Assembly: GCA_905147135.1 (NCBI GenBank)
Contig: LR990050.1
Coordinates: forward strand, 9,732,001-9,796,000
From: Blastobasis lacticolella
Lineage: Eukaryota; Arthropoda; Insecta; Lepidoptera; Blastobasidae
Direction: 5' to 3'
Length of the DNA stretch: 64,000 nucleotides
Position numbers and translations under genes: made by a program. Below, piece after piece: positions 35,050 to 46,306 of this stretch. The notes under the pieces were generated by a model, which had not been told where the DNA came from, ran no database searches, and saw only the letters and a program-made list of their open reading frames with translations. Within the stretch, counting starts at the first letter, position 1. Each line of letters begins with the position of its first letter.

Positions 35050-37960
35050 GGATCATCATCGTCCTAGCACTTATCCCGGCCTCTGCCAGGGTCCGCTTTC
35101 CTACTCAATCTTCTCCACTTCGCTCGGTCTTCGGCATCCCCTTGTCGTAAGCCGTTGGCTCTCGTCAATCCATCGCTTCTTGGGCCGCCCACGGTCTTTC
35201 CTGATACCGGCAGATTCAGGCACCTATTTCCCACGTATCCCTGAGACCAAACCAGCGCAGACGAGCCTCCTCCATCTTATCTGCGATATCCCTCACACAA
35301 AGGCTGCCGCGGATGTACTCGTTACGTACTCGATCGAGTCGCGTAACTCCGCACATCCAGCGCAGCATTTTCATTTCGTTGGCGTGGAATTCGCGAACGT
35401 GTTTCGTCAGCGCTGGCCTTGTCTCGCAGCCATAGAGCATCACCGGTCTAATTATACTCTTGTATATAAGCCCTTTGAGCTTTACAGGGATTTTAGGGTC
35501 ACATGTGACTGCCGTGAGTTCCCGCTATTTGGCCCAAGCCGCAGAGATTCGGGACTTGACATCGGGGCCGATATCGCCGGACTCGTGCATCAAGGATCCG
35601 AGGTATTTGAATTTATCTGTTCTATTGACAGCTTCGTTACCTATACGGATGGTGTCGGGATCCGCGCTGCAGCTGGCCATATACTCTGTTATGGCGATAT
35701 TCATCTTCAAACCACCGTTTTCTAGCACATCCTTCCACGTGTTTACTCAGGTCTCAAGATCTTGCCTAAGCTTGCTCACCAGTACAATGTCGTCAGATTA
35801 CTTCATAAGCCAAGGAGGCATGTCCTGAATTTCCGCAGAGAGGGCATCGAGCACTATGCAAAACAAGTAAGGACTTAACACAGAACCCTGGTGGACACCT
35901 ACAGTAATCGGGAAGGGTTAGTATGGCTTTCGATGGTTTTGACAACAGCTACAGTATTAGCATACATGTCCTGTATAATAGAAATGTACGCCTCGGGCAC
36001 ATACTTTGCTCTCAGAGCCCACCAGATTATCTCCCGAGGGACACTGTCAAAAGCCCTCTGCAGGTCGAGAAATGCGTAATGCAACGGTTGATTTCTACTG
36101 CAATGGGACTCCTGGAGGACCTTGAGAGCAAAGACTGGATCCATGGTGCTGCAGCCCGGCCTGAAGCCGTATTGGAATTCCGACAAGGAGCATTTCTGGC
36201 GAACTCTGGTCAACAATCCGTTCGAATAGCTTCATTGTGTGGCTCATAAGTTTGATACCTCGATAGTTGCCGCACTTTTACACACTGAGTTTTCCTTTAT
36301 AGATTGGTGTGATAATATTTATGCGCCACGCGTCAGTTATAAGCCCCGTAGCTACAATCCTGTTGAATAGCTCAGTGGGCAAGAGTACGCCCCGGGTCCC
36401 CATTGTTTTCCAGGTTTCTATGGGTATTCCGTCATGTCCAATAGCTTTTCCGTTCTTCATACGTACCAGAGACCTCCCCATCTCATCAAGGGTGATCGGG
36501 TTTATCATGTCAAGGTTTGCAGGAAGCTGTAGTAGAACGTAGTTGTTGGCATCGTTAGACAGTTCCTTGAAATGACAGCACCACTGGTTTTTAATAGATT
36601 TTGCACTTGTAAGCAAAACGCCATCCATACCTTTTATGGCAACGCACTTTGTTACATCGAGACTGGCTCGGCTCCACGGTTTTGCCAGCTTGTAGACGAG
36701 CTTGTGCCCCTCCACAGAATCCAACGCATCGTAGAGCGGAGCCAGCTGGGCCAACCGCGCTTTTTCCACCGCCATTTTAGATCACCGCTTTGCTCCCAAG
36801 TACACTTCCTTATCCGATAGTGAGTTACTGTGCTGCCATTTCTTGAAACATGCCATTTTGTCCCTAACCGCTTCCTGCACCTCACCATTCCACCACCCCG
36901 TATCCTGATCAATTCGTCGGACGCTTTCGACGTGCCGAGTACTGTTCGTTCAAGTTTGAGGATGGATTTCTGATAGTCACACCAGAGCTCATTGAAAGTT
37001 TCACCCTTTGCGCTCCAATCGAGGCTTTCGGCTGCCTCCATGAACTCCTGGCTCGTGCTGCTCAGAATCCGCCACTTAATAGACGGCACGCAGCTTTCTG
37101 CCGTAGGCCGTCTACTACTCACCCGGACGACCATGACAAGGACTCGGTGCTGAGTAGTGAGGCATTCTCCCTGGATAATCTTGCACTGGGATACGTGACC
37201 GATGTCACGTCTTCGGATACGTGCCGATGTCACGTGCGGGCGGGCCACTTTCGTAGGTCGTTCGTTTTTGAGGTGTTCTGGTCTTTTCTGGAAGAAGGTG
37301 TTGACTACGGTTAAGTCGGCGGCCAGTGAGGTTCGGAGAATATCTTCTCCCTCACTGTTTCGCTGGCCATAACCAAATCCATCGTGCACCCGACCGAACT
37401 CCTCGCTCCTCTGGCCCACACGACCGTTGAGGTCCGCACCAACCACAATCTGTTCGGAGGATAGTATACATGGCAGGGTATTTTTGAAACTGTTACAGAA
37501 GGCAGTCTTTTCGGTGTCGGTGCAGCCGGACCGGGGAGCATAGACGCTAATGAGGTTGGTTGTTACACCCTCAATTTGCGCCTTGATCACCATGAGTCGC
37601 CCACCACAATAGCGACCCCAGGCCTCCCTTCTGCCGATCCGGTGTACAACAGGTTGTATCCGTGCCCGATTTTCCTAGACTTGGAGCCATGCCACCTCGT
37701 CTCTTGCAGTAATGCAACCTGAACGCGGCGCCTGTGCAACAAATAAGCCAGCTCTCGAGACCGGCCGGTCAGAGACCGACGTTTAGGGTGGCGACGCGGA
37801 GCTTCCTACTGTTAGGCGCTAACTTCTTTAACCCTGCCCGCGCGTGACAGGGTAGCCCTAGCTCACTTATCGCAGGTGTAGGGCAATATGCCTGCGCGTG
37901 GTTCAGCGGCGACGCTCTAGTATGGTGTTTACTTTCAACAGAGGACCTTTTCATTCTATT
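35050..37960 (-). mobile_element. RTE-like LINE (family 2), near full length, defective
   Basis: Read on the - strand: endonuclease start (LRVATLNVGL) near 37770, more endonuclease (NLISVYAPRSGCTDTEK, VVGADLNGRVGQRS), then RT (GHDGIPIETWK, FQYGFRPGCSTMDPVFAL, FLDLQRAFDSVPR, GVHQGSVLSPYLFCIVLDAL) and a C-terminal part (LYGCETRPALTKHVREFHAN, RWMCGVTRLDRVRN). Frames change several times. The catalytic box is destroyed: TAA sits where the aromatic residue of (Y/F)ADD should be and alanine is serine (35790-35807). The 3' end has a short GATGATGATCC-like tail at 35053. Confidence 0.85.
36652..37593 (-). pseudogene. RTE-like endonuclease and linker frame
   Basis: The longest surviving frame of the family 2 LINE (313 codons), with the endonuclease GADLNGRVG motif. 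The second half drifts into a frame without recognisable LINE features. Confidence 0.75.
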
Positions 37961-38004
37961 TTTTGCGGTGTTTTGGCTTTTAACATGCGGCGACTACCAT
38001 CCGC

Positions 38005-38068
38005 CCGTCATTGATACATGGCGGCAGTGAGATTTGAACCCGGTACTCTCGCATTGCAAGTCGGTAAT
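38005..38068 (-). repeat. Degraded tRNA-like SINE head
   Basis: GATACATGGCGGCAGTGAGA and TTTGAACCCGGTACTCTCGC give, in reverse complement, a B-box-like GGTTCAAATC followed by the CACTG-CCGCCATGTATCAATG segment seen after the B box in SINE-A copies. Confidence 0.5.
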
Positions 38069-38599
38069 TTACTTGGGTAAATATGCCCCATCCCAAAAAA
38101 AGAAGTTGTCTAAAAACACAGAAATCGATTTCTGGGATCTGGTCACATTATTAACGTCATATGCATGGCAAGTGCTAGGCGATGTAGGTACAACGCCAAG
38201 TGCTATGCGGAGTTGCTAGCTTAGTTAGAGTTGAGGAGCTTGCTCTTACAGTGTAAGCACTGCATTATGCAACTTAACTTAATTATCTTATTCCATAAAA
38301 TAAAGAAACTTGCCAGACCGATAACCTAGGTTAAGCAATGTTCATAGCGTCCTTTAACTGAATGGGTGACCGTTTTGTACTTTAAGACTAGTCAAACTTC
38401 AGCACCGCCACGAGCTCGCCACTCGTTAGGTGTGCCAAATACCAACGGTATGTGGCGAAGCGAGGTTGACCATGGTCTACCTCTGGGGACCGGAGACTAA
38501 TTGAACAGTCTCGAGAGCCGAGTGGCATATTATTATGAAATAAAGTATTTTGTGTGTTGGTGAACACATAATCTTACAATACACTTTATTTTAGTTTAA

Positions 38600-38765
38600 T
38601 TTTTGTTGTAAGTTTAACGCGTGTATCCGTCTATCTGTAGCTCCCGAACGGATGAACCAATTTCAATGCGGTTTTCTGTATTTGAAAGGTCTTTTAAATT
38701 ATTCCTAACTTTATTTAATCGAAATCGGTTCAGTAGTTTAGAAGATATTTGACTATGACTAGAGT
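38600..38765. repeat. Dispersed repeat fragment
   Basis: The run GTAGCTCCCGAACGGATGAA, CAATTTCAATGCGG and GAAATCGGTTCAGTAGTTTA is a widespread moth repeat type and resembles 34985-35050 in the opposite sense. Confidence 0.4.
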
Positions 38766-39103
38766 TAGTAGGAGGGATTTGTTCTCCATGTGTCGGTAGA
38801 TAATGTACATCTTTGACTTGCGATATCTCGCAAGGTATACCGTTCTCGACATTTTTGAACATAGTGATCGATAGATATTAAAGTTTCCTATCGATTGGCA
38901 TAAGTTTTATGAGTGGCCGCAAAATCGATATTTTTTCAAAATGGCGGAAAGTGGGTGGTGATTTTTTCCATACTAAATGTTCAATGCTCTTTATGGTAAA
39001 TAAATAAATAAATAGGAAACGCAACCCTGCGTACCCAACAACATATTAACGACTTACATGTGGAGAAAGAAAGTTTTAACAAAAATACTTTCCATCATTA
39101 CAT

Positions 39104-39345
39104 TGACGACCTGAGTGGTTCAATGGTCAACATGCCGGTCTGCCACGCAAGAGGTCCCGGGTTCGGTTCCCGGCCGGGCAGAAAGTGAAATGATGAATTT
39201 TAATTTTTGTTACGGGTCTGTAAGTATGTATTTAAAAGTATTTAAGTAGTATATCCGTTATGTAGCACCCATAGTACAAGCTTTGCTTAGTTTGGGGCTA
39301 GATGGCGCTGTGTGAATTTGTCCACGAATATTTATTTATTTATTT
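39104..39345 (+). mobile_element. SINE-B (tRNA-derived), + copy, full length
   Basis: The head is CATTGACGACCTGAGTGGTT with the A box in TGAGTGGTTCAATGG and the B box in GGTTCGGTTCCC. The body includes GAAAGTGAAATGATGAATTT and GATGGCGCTGTGTGAATTTG, and the tail is (TTTA)n. No coding capacity. Confidence 0.88.
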
Positions 39346-40084
39346 TATTATCAGGTGACCCGCTTGTTCGTTTGCCCCCACTAATAAAAATTATTTCGAT
39401 TCCGAACATGTATCTCACATTAAACTAGCAATTAATACTGGAATGAGCTACAATTACGAATTAATTATCCATAAATTTATAGGTAGGAACGGTGAAGGAA
39501 GTTCTACTTACCCGATGTAGAGCTTTGAAGGCGGCTGGTAGAGCGAGAACAAACCTCCGAGCTCCGGTCCTAACGAGTTCATGGTCGACTAACGTCCTGG
39601 AAACTCGGGCAAGGTTGTTCCACAACAAAACATGTTTACTATACACAAGTCTTTGTTTTTACCTATCCATGAAATTACTCGTGTACTTACTACTACCTAC
39701 TACCTACCTACTTGATTGAAAACACTCTCAAGTACGGTCACAATACTTACAATTCTTCACAAAGCATAATTTCAGGTTAATAAAATGTATCATATTCTAG
39801 AGGTATGTCTTCAAATTCTCTATGGACTCGTGCAAAGGTAGGCTGCTAGGTGCTAGGCAACAATCAGGCAATTTGCAAGCAATTTTAATTTCTTCTGGTT
39901 TTGCTAAAGAGCCGTGTATCCACTGCTGCTTAGGCTGTGCACTCTATGTGCTGCGTACGTGGGGCAAGTGTGCCTAGTTTCGCTTTATATGATAAATATA
40001 TTGCCTGGGACCCACGAATGTGCTACGCACGAAAAACACGCGCGTTGTTGTCCTCCACGTAGCTCAACACTAAGGAAAGCGTAG

Positions 40085-40360
40085 AGCTCACCTGATGGTA
40101 ACCGGTAACTGTCGCCCATAATATTTACAATTCATGCGTTTGAGGTTGCAGGCAATAAAAATGCAGACCTGCAGGTGCGTTGTCACTGTAAGGACTAAGA
40201 TGAAATGCCTCAAGCCTGTAATTGCGCTGGATACTTATCCTTCAAACCGGAACACAAAAATGCAAGCATTGTTGCTTGGCGGCAGAAATAGATAAGGCGG
40301 TGGAACTCACCCGGGCAGACTCCTCAGGCTTGACAGAGTCCTACCACTTGGTCAAAACGG
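40085..40360. repeat. Dispersed repeat fragment (GGCGGCAGAAAT type)
   Basis: CACCTGATGGTAACCGGTAA, then CAAGCATTGTTGCTTGGCGG, CAGAAATAG and GGTGGAACTCACCCGGGCAG. The piece ACATTGTTGCTTGGCGGCAG recurs at 43417-43440. This order is typical of an abundant moth repeat. Confidence 0.5.
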
Positions 40361-40935
40361 ATGTGATTATTTAGCGGGATCTTATATTTTTCTATTATTA
40401 ACAATAAGCTTATCTCAGAATAATGTAGCTTTCTACGAAGGAACTCTGTGGTTCATTTGTGGCTCGTTTTATATAGACTAACAATACAGCAAACGTCTGA
40501 AATTTCATTACAAATAAAAATACTAAAACCAGGTTCGCAGGCTGCGGAGATAGGATATGAGCTTATTTGTCTGCCCATTTCACAAAAAAAATTATTCATT
40601 TTGGCATAGGCAAAGTGTTAGGTCGATCTCAGAATGTATATTCATTATTGGGTAAGTAACTAGCCTTCACTTAACGTAGATAGCCTGTAAAATTAATAAC
40701 AGAGAACTGCTTATTTAAACCTTCCGTATTAATTATTATTGGAATAAAAGGCAAATTATGACGGGTAAACATCATCAACATCGACTCTCTTGACCCACTT
40801 AAAAGTTTCAACAGCGCGGGTGTTAACCAGAATTTCGGCGATAAATAATACAAGCGTCAATTGACCTGTTTTAAAATTAACAGAGCGCGCCGTCGAGTCG
40901 AGTGCTTCTGTTTTTTTAGAGAGCTGAGCAGTCAC

Positions 40936-41030
40936 TGTATGGGGCGGTCTGAGCGGCCGGGGCGGCTGGGGCGGCCGGGGCAGTTGGGGCGGCCGGGGCA
41001 GTTGGGGCGGGGGCGGGCGGCCCCGGGCCA
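40936..41030. repeat. GC-rich minisatellite
   Basis: An imperfect about 19-bp unit GCGGCCGGGGCAGTTGGGG is repeated in tandem. It gives proline-rich or glycine-rich open frames on either strand that need not be genes. Confidence 0.7.
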
Positions 41031-42142
41031 CCGCGAGCCACTGAGCATCATGACGATTGCCGATGCCACACGCCACTGGCTTCCAAAGTGAACACGCCAT
41101 CTGCAACGGCGCACGTAGTCACCAAACTGTGTGTAATCATTTGACTATGACTATTGTTTGTGTACCCATGGGAGAGGCGCCCGGCGGGTATATTCCGTGT
41201 CCTTAACCAAATATTGTATGTTGATGGAATACGAGTGTCCGTCTATCGAAGGTCCGTCTTCTCGAGGTTCACTTGTAGTGACTAGTAGGTAGTGAGGAGC
41301 TAAAACCCTAGATTTTTTGACAATTATATTAAAATTATTTAACAAACAAATTTATATTCTCTCTGATGCCGCACCGCGAAGAATCTTGTAAAATGATGGC
41401 CACTATCTGGTGGCGTAAAAAAATAAACAATTTGCTAGGTATCTATTGAATTTACGCGATAAGTCATACTTCGAAAAATCGAAACTGGGTCGCACATATA
41501 AGTTGTAGTTCTTAAAAGGCAGTTTTTTTATTTACTGAATACGTAGTTGTGTAATCTCCTTTGGACTATCAGTATAAATAACTAAATGACCATTCACCTG
41601 TAACTCTGTACTGTAACTCAAAGTAAGTACAGTCAAAGACTTAAATAGACTTTGTTGAAAAAACGTACAAGTTTGTTTCCCAGACAAGATCTTCTTAAGC
41701 TGCCAATAAACATCCATAGGGGTAAAGAGGTTCTAATCAAAGTTGTTAAGGCTCGGATTTAGAGAAACGCACTTTATGCCGCCTTGCGTTCACAGGACCA
41801 ACAGTTATACGTAGATAGCTAGATCCTCTATCTAACTTTACTTTCGTCTATATGTAAGAAAGTAACATAAGGTATGTTTTGAAACAAATATCGCTCTATA
41901 CATACAAATACGTGGTATGTGCAGGTTGCTGTTGATAAGTAGCTAGTCACTACCGCAATGTTCAATCTTGAGTAGCAATTGACAGTAATTCAGTGTCGCT
42001 CATTCAGTGCTCAATGGAGCACACATTCGTCTTGCAATAACATTTCCAATTAGTACTTTCTTAATACAGTAGTGTTGTTAAAACATATTTAGTTCTTTAT
42101 AAGGTTTAAGAGGTTAATAGTTTAGTTTATAACTGTGCTAAT

Positions 42143-45100
42143 ATGCCAACTGTTACAGAGACGGCAACTCAAAAAGAATATCAGAAAAATTCAGATTTAA
42201 ATGTGGAACAAATTAAAGAAATACAGGTTTGGTTGAAAAAACAATGTCATTTGCCACACGAGTTCGTCACAGGTGAGTGTGATTCAATATATATAATTAT
42301 TTCTAAAACACAAGTAATTATTAAAGATAGGTGAGAGTGCCTCACGGTTATTATAATGTATCGAAAGATAATTGTAGAGTGTTATGTCGCGATAGTCATT
42401 ATGTTAAGTTTAAGTATACGTATATACTTTAATTAATAATTAAATGGATTGAAATTTGGAGTTCAGTCTATTTAATGATATGTATAGTACCACCTGGTTT
42501 GAATGGATATTATATTGCTCACCTAAAAATGGAAAAAAATAACCTAATTAATTACAAGTTTTTTAATATTTTATTTAGAATAGAATAGAATACAATAAAT
42601 TTTATTGCGTTGACTGTGTAGTTACATTACTGCAGATGATTTTGAAAATAGGAAGAACAACAGTTTATCCATAGCGGGTATGCAATTACAATGTAAGCAA
42701 GTTACAATTTGCTTAATTAACCTAAAAGGATATTTAATTAAAATAGACATTTCTACAATAACAAATAGAACGTACTTACTGTTTACAGCATGAGTTTTGG
42801 TGAGCACTTAATCATTTCCCTTCCAGAACTCGACATAATTCTGGCGTTGCATAGCTGCGACTATTCCACGGAGAGGACAAAAAATGTCATTGATCTCAAT
42901 TATACTTTACGAACACTGTTGACCTTTTACCAAAATAGAATAATAACCAAGTCTCTGAAGACTGCCTTTCATACATGGTTAGTGCATTTAATATAGCTTG
43001 CTGTGTTAAAAGTTTGAATACAGTTTCAAAAACTTTTTTTTATAGGCTAATGACACCGTTACTCGTAAGGACGACTAAAGGGTATCAGGCAATCTATTGT
43101 CAGTTAATAAATCCCGACCCGGCTGCGTTCAACTACAGCGATGTTATCAGGTACTCTCACACATGTTACATTATTCGATTACTACATATTATTAAACAAC
43201 CTTATATTTATTATACTTACAACGTATTTATTATGTTATACGAGTATAGTAACGCGGAAGAGAATGATAGTGGGTGTAACTACAAGTCTTTAAAAAAAGA
43301 AATACTAGTTCTTTTTAAACACTTTTTGTTACAATGACTATCAATTTGTCATTTTACTGTGTTTGTATTCCGCGCGACTTTCTAATTACAATTACCTCTT
43401 CTAATTGTAAAACAAACATTGTTGCTTGGCGGCAGAAATGGAATAGAAGATATTAATTAGCCATTGATATGGACTCCAGGGACCCTATTTTTGTATCGCT
43501 CGCATCAACGTGATTGTTCGCCTTCTAATGCCCGTCTTTTTTATCTCTAGCAACTTACTACTAGTGTGAAAGAGACAGGTAGCACACACGAGAGCGGGGA
43601 TGCGAGCGGTTAAAAAATAGGGCTTCAGAGCAACTAACAGATGATCCTTCAAAAGGATTTGACCGATTCTATGTCAATATAAAATATTAAAAAAAACTAT
43701 TAAAAATACTAATAATAGTATACTAATAGTAATAAAAGTATACTAATTATAGTAAAACTAAATAATATTGTATTACAGGGCGTTCGTGATGATGCTGGAC
43801 CTGTGGCAGTATGAAGAAGGCACAGTGCCCGGGGTCGCTGTCGTAGTCAACATGGCTAACGTATCCCTTGGCCATTTATCCCGGATTGACTTAAATGTAG
43901 CGCAGCAATTCTTCTACTTTCTCCAGGTTAGTTTGTTAAGTTGCATATTTTTATACTAAGGTGGCAAACAAGCTTATAGCCTGCCTGATGGAAAGCATTC
44001 ACCACAGGGGCATCACCCACGCGTTGCTGAACCCGTAAAAACCTTTTCACCCCTTTCTTGAAAAACTCCATGTTGCATGTACAAGAACTGCAGCCAGGAA
44101 AAAAATTTAGTTTAAGTGTCGGACGGTCGAGCAAATATAAGGTTAAACAGGGGTTATATGCAAAACGACGCGCAAGTCTCTGTATAAGACTTATGTGTGT
44201 TCTTCTTATCTGTTCAATATCGTGTTTCAATATTTTATTCAATTGCGATGGGGTGGTAGATCTATACATAGTATACAACTAAGTCGCTTCCCGCCGTCTG
44301 TCGCTATGAATGTATATATGTACGCTTAGATCTTTTAAACTACGCCACGAATTTTAATGTGATTTTCAACAATATATAGAGTGGTTCAATATATAGGATG
44401 GTCTCTAAGCAAGAAAAAAGTGTAGGTAGGGGTAAAGTATGTGTAAGTCGCGTCCACTAGCATAGGTATAATATTTTAAACTGACAATATTTTTATGAAG
44501 TGGGTGAAGTGAAGTGCTATTATTAGTTTACTGATTGTCTGATTTTGGTTAGGTTAGTGCTTACTTGCAGGGCATTATGCGGTCTGCGGACACAATTGTC
44601 ATGTGGGTCTACCGCAGTAATGTATCTGCAGGCGGCTGTGTGATATTTGTGTGCATTGCTAACATAGTTCATATTATATGTAATAATCCAAGTATAGATC
44701 CTGACCATAATGGAGTTGCAAAGAGTGGAGGGGCCCGAATAACTGAAGTTTCCGTTGACGATAAATTTTATTACACAACCATACAACACAGTAACTTATT
44801 ACTTCTTGATCTTTTAATTATTATCAATAGTCCACATTACTGACTTCAGCACCCTCCCAAGGGTTGGAGGGAGTGTTCTCCAAGTTTGACAGGCATTTGG
44901 TACGGTCCAACGAATGAAAGACTACACAGGGGCGGGTCAAGAATATGTCATTTTTCTGTAATCAAAGTAGTGCCTTCTACTTGTTCAGAAAACGCTTTCC
45001 GGCTAATTTCTGGTCTACAGATAAAGTACTTCGTCTATCTCTAAGACATAAACAGACCAGTGGAAAGGATTTGCGGTAGCCACACCTATTCTACTCTGGC

Positions 45101-46306
45101 GGCTACCACAAGGCCATTTTTTTTTACGAAATACACAACTAATAGTCGTGAAACGTCTATAAATTCACTGTCTAGATTTAAAAATTTAATGTAACGTATA
45201 TTTTGAAGGGAGTGCATTTCATCAAACACTATACGCTTCGCAACTCTATTTAACTGAAATATTTCAACCACAATATCTCTGTGGTGTAAAAATATTTTTT
45301 ACATATTTTAAAATTTAAATATCTAGTTTTATTTTTGTGTTTGTTATACATTTATAATCTAAATTTCTTTCAAAATAAAGGTTGATATAATTAGGTATTT
45401 TGTCTTCTAGGAAGCAATGTACGTACGCCTGAAGGAATTTCACTTCATAAACGCACCGAGTTTCATGGACAGACTGGTTGGGATGGTGCGACCGTTCATG
45501 AAGAAGGAAATGCTGGACATGCTCCTCATCCACCAAGCAGGAGCCGGGACCCTAGAAGAGTACCTACCGCGGGATGCCTTACCCAGTGATGCAGGAGGGA
45601 AGAATGAACATTCTTCGGTGTTAAGAGGTTAGTTAGGTATTGATGTACCTATATCTTTTAAATAAAAAAAATAATCATCTTGGCGGTAATGTCCCGGTTG
45701 TGCTCTCGCACACGAGGGCCCGGGGTCCGCCTTGACCATGATCCAGGATTTGGCAGGTCAGGTAATTACAGTGGAGCGACTGCCATCTGACCTCCATGAC
45801 TCTGCTACCAGGGGAACCTGACCAGATTGGATCATGGCTACACATCCAGTCGCCTGAATGTGCAGGTTTCATCACGATGTTTTCCCTCACCGTAAGAGCA
45901 TCGGTTAGTATTCAACTAATGTACATTACTCAGAAAATAGTCCCGGGACCTCTGGCTTACGAGTCGGATACTCTAACCGCTCGGCCACCGACGCTACCTA
46001 TATCTTTTACGATGTCTATAAAACACATAAACTTCTGTTAGATTTGTAACCTATTAGATTCTGTTTCGAGATTTCGCTGGTTGCGCTCTTTGAATTCAGT
46101 TTTGTTTTGTGTAAGAATATGAGCCATTTATTATATTTATTTTTATTTCAGATGAGATGTGGCACAAAATAGAAAATAATAATAATTTTTTTGAAGAAGA
46201 ATCTAAAAAAAGAGTGGATGAATCAAAAAGAGCAGGAGGACCTAAAAGTTTGAACTCATTCTTCAGCGGTATCGAAAGTTCATTCAAAAGGCTGGAAATT
46301 GACTAG
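42143..46306 (+). CDS. CRAL-TRIO domain lipid-transfer protein (alpha-tocopherol-transfer-protein-like), complete, 6 exons
   Basis: Exons 42143-42272, 42827-42977, 43046-43150, 43779-43926, 45411-45627 and 46152-46306 sum to 906 bp (301 residues plus TAG). All introns are GT-AG with matching phases (1, 2, 2, 0, 1). Seen: N-terminal helical domain (LNVEQIKEIQVWLKKQCHLP, then LHSCDYSTERTKNVIDLNYT); CRAL-TRIO pocket from about residue 105 (GYQAIYCQLINPDPAAFNYS; MLDLWQYEEGTVPGVAVVVN; VSLGHLSRIDL; EAMYVRLKEFHFINAP; RLVGMVRPFMKKEM); a charged C-terminal tail rich in Glu, Lys and Ser. Length matches insect members, about 300 residues, which are cytosolic carriers of hydrophobic ligands; the ligand cannot be told. 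A poly(A)-signal variant ATTAAA lies near 46370. Introns 4 and 5 hold retroelement pieces. Confidence 0.92.
43952..44078 (-). repeat. Jockey-like LINE 3' fragment in intron 4 of the CRAL-TRIO gene
   Basis: It matches 10305-10445 closely: AAGGTGGCAAACAAGCTT, GCCTGCCTGATGG, GGGGCATCACCCACGCGTTG, CCCGTAAAAACCTTTT, TTCTTGAA..AACTCCATGTTG. It encodes MEFFKKGVKRFLR on the - strand. Confidence 0.85.
45672..45995 (-). mobile_element. SINE-A, most complete copy (about 324 bp), intron 5 of the CRAL-TRIO gene
   Basis: The reverse complement starts AGCGTCGGTGGCCGAGCGG TTAGAG (tRNA-like A box). It continues through CCGATGCTCTTACGGTGAGG, TCGCTCCACTGTAATTACCT and GCGGACCCCGGGCC to GACATTACCGCCAAGATGAT. It serves as the reference for the other SINE-A copies. 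Confidence 0.88.

Noticed and set aside
40756..41106. Proline-rich open frame on the - strand
   Set aside because: It is generated by the GC-rich minisatellite; no start context or homologue is evident.
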